Shown here one piece after another: positions 4,189 to 8,359 of a stretch of DNA of 8,359 bases. The translations under genes and the position numbers were made by a program. The number at the start of each line of letters is the position of its first letter. Positions within the stretch are counted from its first letter, which is position 1. The notes under the pieces were generated by a model. It was given only the letters and a program-made list of their open reading frames with translations. It did no database searches and was not told the DNA's origin. This DNA comes from an uncultured bacterium. GTDB lineage: Bacteria > Actinomycetota > Coriobacteriia > Coriobacteriales > Coriobacteriaceae. The stretch spans positions 1 through 8,359 of the forward strand of contig CAJMRR010000089.1 in NCBI GenBank assembly GCA_905215835.1. The letters run 5' to 3'.

Positions 4189-7100
4189 ATGGACGCACAC
4201 CGCTCACGCTCGCTGGGTATGGCGGCCCTGATCTTTATTCTAATTAGCCTCACCGCCGCAGTTTTTCACGGCGCAGCCCCCGTGCGCGCCGAGGACGTGA
4301 GCACGCCGACGCCGATTGTGATTGATGGGACGACGGCGGACGTTACGGTTGGGCTGTTTACCGACGAGAGCCATACTCAAAAGCTCGATAGCGCTGTAAC
4401 GTCTACTTCGAAGCTCTGTGGAGCTTTCTCGGCAATGTTCAACACCGGCAAGGAGCCTAAGCCCGGGAATAACATCGCTGTCTATGAGTTTCTCGATACC
4501 ATTGTCGTCGACGATAACGACGGTGGCGACCTCATGGAGGGTCCGGAGGCTACCGCCGCCAAGGCTGGCACATGGAAGATCAAGGGCAACAAGGTTATCT
4601 TTACGTTTGACGAGGCGTGGCTCTCGTCCAATCCCGCAGACGTTCATGTCGCGGCGAACTTCTCGTTCCAGCTTAAAAACAAGGATGTCGGTTCTGGTGG
4701 CAACGCATCTGTCGTGTTCCCCGGTATGGGAACGATCAATATCCCCACCAAGGACGGCAATGTCACGGGGGAGAAGTCGGGGGCCTTCTCCCAGGGCGCC
4801 GACGGCGTGGCCAAGGTGACCTGGACCGTTAAACTCACCGTCGAGTCATATGCCACGAACGTCAAGTTCACCGATACGCTGGGCGCCAACTTCGAATTTG
4901 TGAAAGACAGCTTTAAGCTCGATAACAAGACGATTGGATTGCAGCCAAAAATCGAAGGTCAGACCGCGACCATCGAGAACTTGGGCAGCCTTCCCCAAGG
5001 TGTCCATACGATTACGTATGAAACCAAGCTGAAGAGAGATATCTCCGCGAAAAACGGAGAGTTCATCCACAATCAACCTGCATCCAAAAACACAGCAGCC
5101 TGGGAGTGGGGCGTCGGCGATCGTCCTAGCGGCAAGATTGAGGGCGTCGCACCCAGCAGCTTCCGTTATGACATGATTCAGAAGACGGGCAAGGGCACCC
5201 CGTCCGACATCGCATGGACAGTCAAACTCAACCAAGGCGAGCTCAAGGCTGACATGAGTGGCTACAAGTTCACCGATAAGTTGGACGCTAAACAAACGTA
5301 TACGGGGAGTTACACGGTTTACAAAGGTACGTCAGAATCGGATGGAGTCAAGATCTACGAGCGTGCTCTTGATTCGTCGAAAGATACCTTTTCCTATACG
5401 TTCCCGGACAACCTTAACGATAAATATGCCACCTACTGCATCGTTTATCACACCAAGATGAACGATACGAACTCGTACGACACCGTGCGCAACAGCGCGA
5501 CCATCGAGCGCAAAGGTTCCGTTTCCGGTGCGGATGATGGCAGTTTCACGCCGCAGCTGACGGGTGTTGTGCCGATCACCAAGAGGCTCGTGAGATACGA
5601 TGAGGCGGCGACGACGGGCAGGGCGACGTGGGAGACGAAGGTCGCGCTGAAGGCGATCGTCAATGCGGCCCATCCAGGCGAGGTGACGGTGAAGGACACG
5701 TTTCAGTCGGCATGGTCGCAGAAACTTGGTGTCGACGAAAGCTCCATTACCATTAAAATCGGCAATACCGAGCTGGTTCCGGGCACCGACTGGAGACCAA
5801 CGACCAGCTATCCGGGTAATGAAACAAAGAAAAACTACGACCTCAAAATCATCGTTACCGACAACGTGAAAGCCGCTCTCGAGAACGAGGACTACGCCGT
5901 TATCACCTACGACACCACATCAGAAGCGCTGTCGGGCTGGTACTCAAACTTCGCAGCGGTCGAAGCGCCGGGCCTGAGACTACAGTGGCCGTTCACCGAA
6001 CCCATCAAGTACGTTGTCAACCGAGAAACGATGCCCGCGGTCGAGAAGCCGGAAGCGGAGTCGAAGGTGTCTTGGGTTGAGAACTTCGATTGGCATACCG
6101 TTGACGGCTCGGATGAGAAGGGCGCCTGGATTGTCGACTGGACGGTGTATGCAAACCGCCAAAAGGGTAATAAGGGCGCAAATGGCGAGTTCGAATACTA
6201 TGGAGCTGGAAAGCTGGGCGGGAAACCGCTGAATATCGTTGATAGCCTTCCGGATGGTATGAGCTATGTTGCGAATTCCGCAAAGTATACGCTCGTGCAG
6301 AACCCCTATGATAAACATACGGGGCTTCATCGCGGAGGCGAGGCCAAGGAGGTCGTTACGGGTCGGACGCTCGCCGCCGACAACGTCAGCCGCAACGGCA
6401 ATACGGTCACCTTCTCCATCCCCACGACTGAGCTTGAAAGCTATGCCGGCTACGCAAAGCTCACGTACAAGACGGCGGTCAAGCGCGGTGAGCTCGATAC
6501 CTCCACAAACGAGGTGAAGTTCACCAACAAGGCCAGCGCGGGGTCAGGAGTTAAAAAGTTCGATTCCGGTAAAGGTGACGTCATCATTAAGAACAACGTC
6601 ATCAAAAAGTCCGGCGAGCAGGTTGCCAATAGCAATCGCATCAAATACACCATTCTTGTTAACGAGTCTGCCGTTGCCCTTAAAAATGGCACCGATTTCC
6701 TTGAGCTCGTCGATACCATGGATGCCAAGTGCACGCTGGTGCCGTCGACGCTTAAGGTCTATGAGTGGGTGTATGGTGCCTGGTCACCGCTGGCTGATAA
6801 GGACTATTCGTCGAAGGTGGAGCAGGTCAAGGATGAAACTGGCTCGCGTACGAAGTTGACGCTTAAGGTACCCGACAAGAAATACCTCCAGGTCGAGTAT
6901 GAGGTTATCCCGACCGGAAACCCTGGCAACAAGGTTCCTCTATCCAATACCGCCATGCTTACGGGTGTGAAGGACGGTTCTGCGACTGATGATCAAACAT
7001 GGGAAATTAAAAAAGCTTCTGCCAGCGCAGGTGGCAACGGCTACGGCATCACGATGACCAAGTATGACGCCCAGCAGGTCGGTGCGACGCTCGAGCGTGC

Positions 7101-7926
7101 GGAGTTTACGCTCTACAGCGTGAATATGGACCAGGTTGCAACGGTGGGTATCGAGAATGCAAGGACTAAGTTTGAAGCCGCCCCCACCGACGCCAACGGC
7201 AAAATCTCGTTTGGCGCAGAAGACAAGGCGATGGTAAATTGCGTGCTTTACCAGCTCGTGGAGACGAAAGCGCCTGACGGCTATGCCGCGGCGGCGCCCA
7301 CGTGGATCATGCTTAAGGGTAATGCTGACGATGAGGAGTATCAAACTGAGCTCAATAAAGCGAAGAGCATCGTCAAAGACTCCGAAATCATCGGCGATGA
7401 CAAAAAGGACGAGATCTGGATCTACGACAATCGCCTAACGGGCTCTGCGGTTATTAAAGCAAAGAAAGTGCTTGAAGGTGGCACTTTCAAGGCGGGGCAG
7501 TTCTCGTTCGTGCTCAAGGACGCCGAGGGCAAGGTGCTCCAGACGGTGACCAATAATGACAAGGGAAATGTCTCCTTTGACGTCAAGTACAACAAGGCGG
7601 GAACCTATACCTACACCATCTCCGAGGCCGAGCCCGAGGGCGCCGTCGACCATGTTAAAGATCACATCACCTATGACAGGACCGTGTACAACGTCACGGT
7701 TAAGGTGACTAATGGCACGGACCAGCTCGACGCCCTAGTTACCTATAACGATGGCTCTCAGAATCCGCCGACCTTTACCAACAAGTACTCGACTACGCTA
7801 CCTGAGGCGGGCGGGGCTGGCTTGACTATGACATATCTTGCCGGCGCTTCGCTGTTGTGTTTTGCCGCGACGTGGATGCATGCTCGTCGCCACCGTGGTC
7901 TTGATCGAGATGGTCGCCGTGAGTAA
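4189..7926 (+). CDS. Cell-wall-anchored multi-Ig-domain adhesin / minor or tip pilin (LPEAGG)
   Basis: A secreted surface protein of 1245 residues. Residues 1-34 are a signal peptide (hydrophobic core MAALIFILISLTAAVF, predicted cut VRA|ED). Residues about 35-203 resemble the N-terminal Ig-like region of MSCRAMM adhesins (GTWKIKGNKVIFTFDEAWL near 127-145, then VVFPGMG). Five Ig-like repeats follow, about 205-310, 335-440, 475-595, 640-785 and 815-925. Each has a W/Y-T-V-K-like first strand, a central Asp (229, 363, 503, 685, 842) and a closing Asn (301, 435, 587, 780, 920). Next is a Cna_B/SpaA domain (K958, ETKAPDGY at 1025-1032, N1081), then an FctA/Spy0128-like domain (lysines 1090-1093, E1146, FTN to N1198). 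Sorting signal: LPEAGG 1204-1209, membrane segment 1212-1232, basic tail. No YPK pilin motif is seen, so it is more likely a tip or anchor subunit than the shaft. Ligand unknown. At least eight AGA/AGG codons set it apart from typA. Confidence 0.9.
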   Translation: MDAHRSRSLGMAALIFILISLTAAVFHGAAPVRAEDVSTPTPIVIDGTTADVTVGLFTDESHTQKLDSAVTSTSKLCGAFSAMFNTGKEPKPGNNIAVYEFLDTIVVDDNDGGDLMEGPEATAAKAGTWKIKGNKVIFTFDEAWLSSNPADVHVAANFSFQLKNKDVGSGGNASVVFPGMGTINIPTKDGNVTGEKSGAFSQGADGVAKVTWTVKLTVESYATNVKFTDTLGANFEFVKDSFKLDNKTIGLQPKIEGQTATIENLGSLPQGVHTITYETKLKRDISAKNGEFIHNQPASKNTAAWEWGVGDRPSGKIEGVAPSSFRYDMIQKTGKGTPSDIAWTVKLNQGELKADMSGYKFTDKLDAKQTYTGSYTVYKGTSESDGVKIYERALDSSKDTFSYTFPDNLNDKYATYCIVYHTKMNDTNSYDTVRNSATIERKGSVSGADDGSFTPQLTGVVPITKRLVRYDEAATTGRATWETKVALKAIVNAAHPGEVTVKDTFQSAWSQKLGVDESSITIKIGNTELVPGTDWRPTTSYPGNETKKNYDLKIIVTDNVKAALENEDYAVITYDTTSEALSGWYSNFAAVEAPGLRLQWPFTEPIKYVVNRETMPAVEKPEAESKVSWVENFDWHTVDGSDEKGAWIVDWTVYANRQKGNKGANGEFEYYGAGKLGGKPLNIVDSLPDGMSYVANSAKYTLVQNPYDKHTGLHRGGEAKEVVTGRTLAADNVSRNGNTVTFSIPTTELESYAGYAKLTYKTAVKRGELDTSTNEVKFTNKASAGSGVKKFDSGKGDVIIKNNVIKKSGEQVANSNRIKYTILVNESAVALKNGTDFLELVDTMDAKCTLVPSTLKVYEWVYGAWSPLADKDYSSKVEQVKDETGSRTKLTLKVPDKKYLQVEYEVIPTGNPGNKVPLSNTAMLTGVKDGSATDDQTWEIKKASASAGGNGYGITMTKYDAQQVGATLERAEFTLYSVNMDQVATVGIENARTKFEAAPTDANGKISFGAEDKAMVNCVLYQLVETKAPDGYAAAAPTWIMLKGNADDEEYQTELNKAKSIVKDSEIIGDDKKDEIWIYDNRLTGSAVIKAKKVLEGGTFKAGQFSFVLKDAEGKVLQTVTNNDKGNVSFDVKYNKAGTYTYTISEAEPEGAVDHVKDHITYDRTVYNVTVKVTNGTDQLDALVTYNDGSQNPPTFTNKYSTTLPEAGGAGLTMTYLAGASLLCFAATWMHARRHRGLDRDGRRE

Positions 7927-8359
7927 ACTGCACCGCCGCTTGTTGACCGTCATGATGGTGGCCATGACGACTATCCTCGCTTTTGCAGCGTCGCCCGAGA
8001 CGGCCCGTGCTGCCGATGCCGGAGCCATCACGATTGGCGGCGACGTCGCGACGCAATACGATGCATACCAGCTCTTTTCGGCAACTGTTACCGATAAAGC
8101 CGGCTCCGATCAAAAGGTCGCGACGGACTTGGCGTGGGCGAGCGATGCGGTTCGTCAAGCCGTTCTTCCCGTGCTTCATGATGCGGGGCTTGATGGCTCG
8201 GCATCGGCGGCGCAAGAGACTGCCGAATGGATGAATGCCGACGGGCATATGACGACCGCGCTGACGGCAAAGCTTGCCCGCGCGATTTGCAATGCCGACG
8301 CAACTTCCGTGGCCCTTAACGCGGGCACGGCGGCCGAGCTGCCCTGCGGCTACTGGCTC
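7919..8359 (+). CDS. Fimbrial major subunit (isopeptide-forming pilin), N-terminal part, cut by window edge
   Basis: The frame stays open to the window end (147 codons). Start GTG 7919 overlaps the adhesin stop by eight bases. In-frame ATG 7910 is an alternative, and neither has a strong ribosome binding site, which suggests translational coupling. Residues 1-31 are a signal peptide: basic SKLHRR, core LLTVMMVAMTTILAFAA, predicted cut ARA|AD. The mature start, ITIGGDVATQYDAYQLFSATV (residues 37-57), followed by an alanine-rich helical stretch and LPCGYWL, matches the layout of N-terminal domains in isopeptide-forming fimbrial subunits (typically YxAYQIF early, GYYLV later). These shaft pilins are cross-linked by a class C sortase through a YPK-type lysine and an LPxTG signal, both expected beyond the window. 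The overlap makes it co-transcribed with the adhesin. Confidence 0.8.
   Translation, partial: MSKLHRRLLTVMMVAMTTILAFAASPETARAADAGAITIGGDVATQYDAYQLFSATVTDKAGSDQKVATDLAWASDAVRQAVLPVLHDAGLDGSASAAQETAEWMNADGHMTTALTAKLARAICNADATSVALNAGTAAELPCGYWL

Noticed and set aside
3907..4200. Open frame of 97 codons on the minus strand in the AT-rich spacer
   Set aside because: It has no convincing ribosome binding site or family resemblance, covers the promoter and leader of the adhesin gene, and starts inside that gene's first codons.
4405..4440. Internal thioester domain in the adhesin head, suggested by C77 in KLCGAF
   Set aside because: The context around the Cys does not match the usual thioester Cys motif, and I could not find a convincing partner Gln motif downstream in the same domain.
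1..8359. CRISPR array, insertion sequence or prophage genes
   Set aside because: No series of spaced short repeats, no transposase or integrase motifs and no phage-like genes were seen. The only long exact DNA repeat I noticed is the tRNA-Ile copy.

Overview
The window reads as chromosomal DNA from a high-GC Gram-positive bacterium. Three things suggest an actinobacterium of class Coriobacteriia, with Collinsella or a close relative as the best guess: GC-rich third codon positions, CCA-encoding tRNA genes, and sortase-type surface proteins beside a housekeeping block. This placement is an inference from sequence style, not from a database match.

Positions 1-324 are a tRNA cluster: the 3' part of a tRNA-Ile(GAU), a long hairpin, tRNA-Ala(UGC), a second tRNA-Ile(GAU) identical to the first over the visible 55 bases, and a clear intrinsic terminator. 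Positions 439-1806 hold three short genes read in the same direction with 30-base gaps: a bifunctional nuclease domain (DUF151) protein, a small two-helix membrane protein and an acidic protein I do not recognise. Positions 1924-3762 encode the ribosome-associated GTPase TypA/BipA, closed by a strong terminator at 3789-3826. Nothing links the function of the three small genes to TypA beyond position and strand.

From 3827 the character changes. A REP-like hairpin is followed by a non-coding stretch that falls to about 30% GC (3901-4050). This stretch carries two perfect palindromes, a candidate promoter and a leader of about 145 bases. It precedes a large secreted cell-wall-anchored adhesin or minor pilin of 1245 residues (4189-7926), with a signal peptide, an MSCRAMM-like N-terminal region, five tandem Ig-like domains, a Cna_B/SpaA domain, an FctA/Spy0128-like domain and an LPEAGG sorting signal. 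Its stop codon overlaps the start of a second secreted protein (7919 to the window end), whose N-terminus looks like that of an isopeptide-forming fimbrial major subunit. The two genes are best read as the start of a sortase-assembled pilus operon, with any pilus-specific sortase expected beyond the right edge.

I found no wholly unknown system. The most interesting points are the pilus operon's architecture (two Ig-like repeats lacking the isopeptide lysine, a Thr-less sorting motif), its AT-rich control region, and the odd hairpin inside the tRNA cluster.
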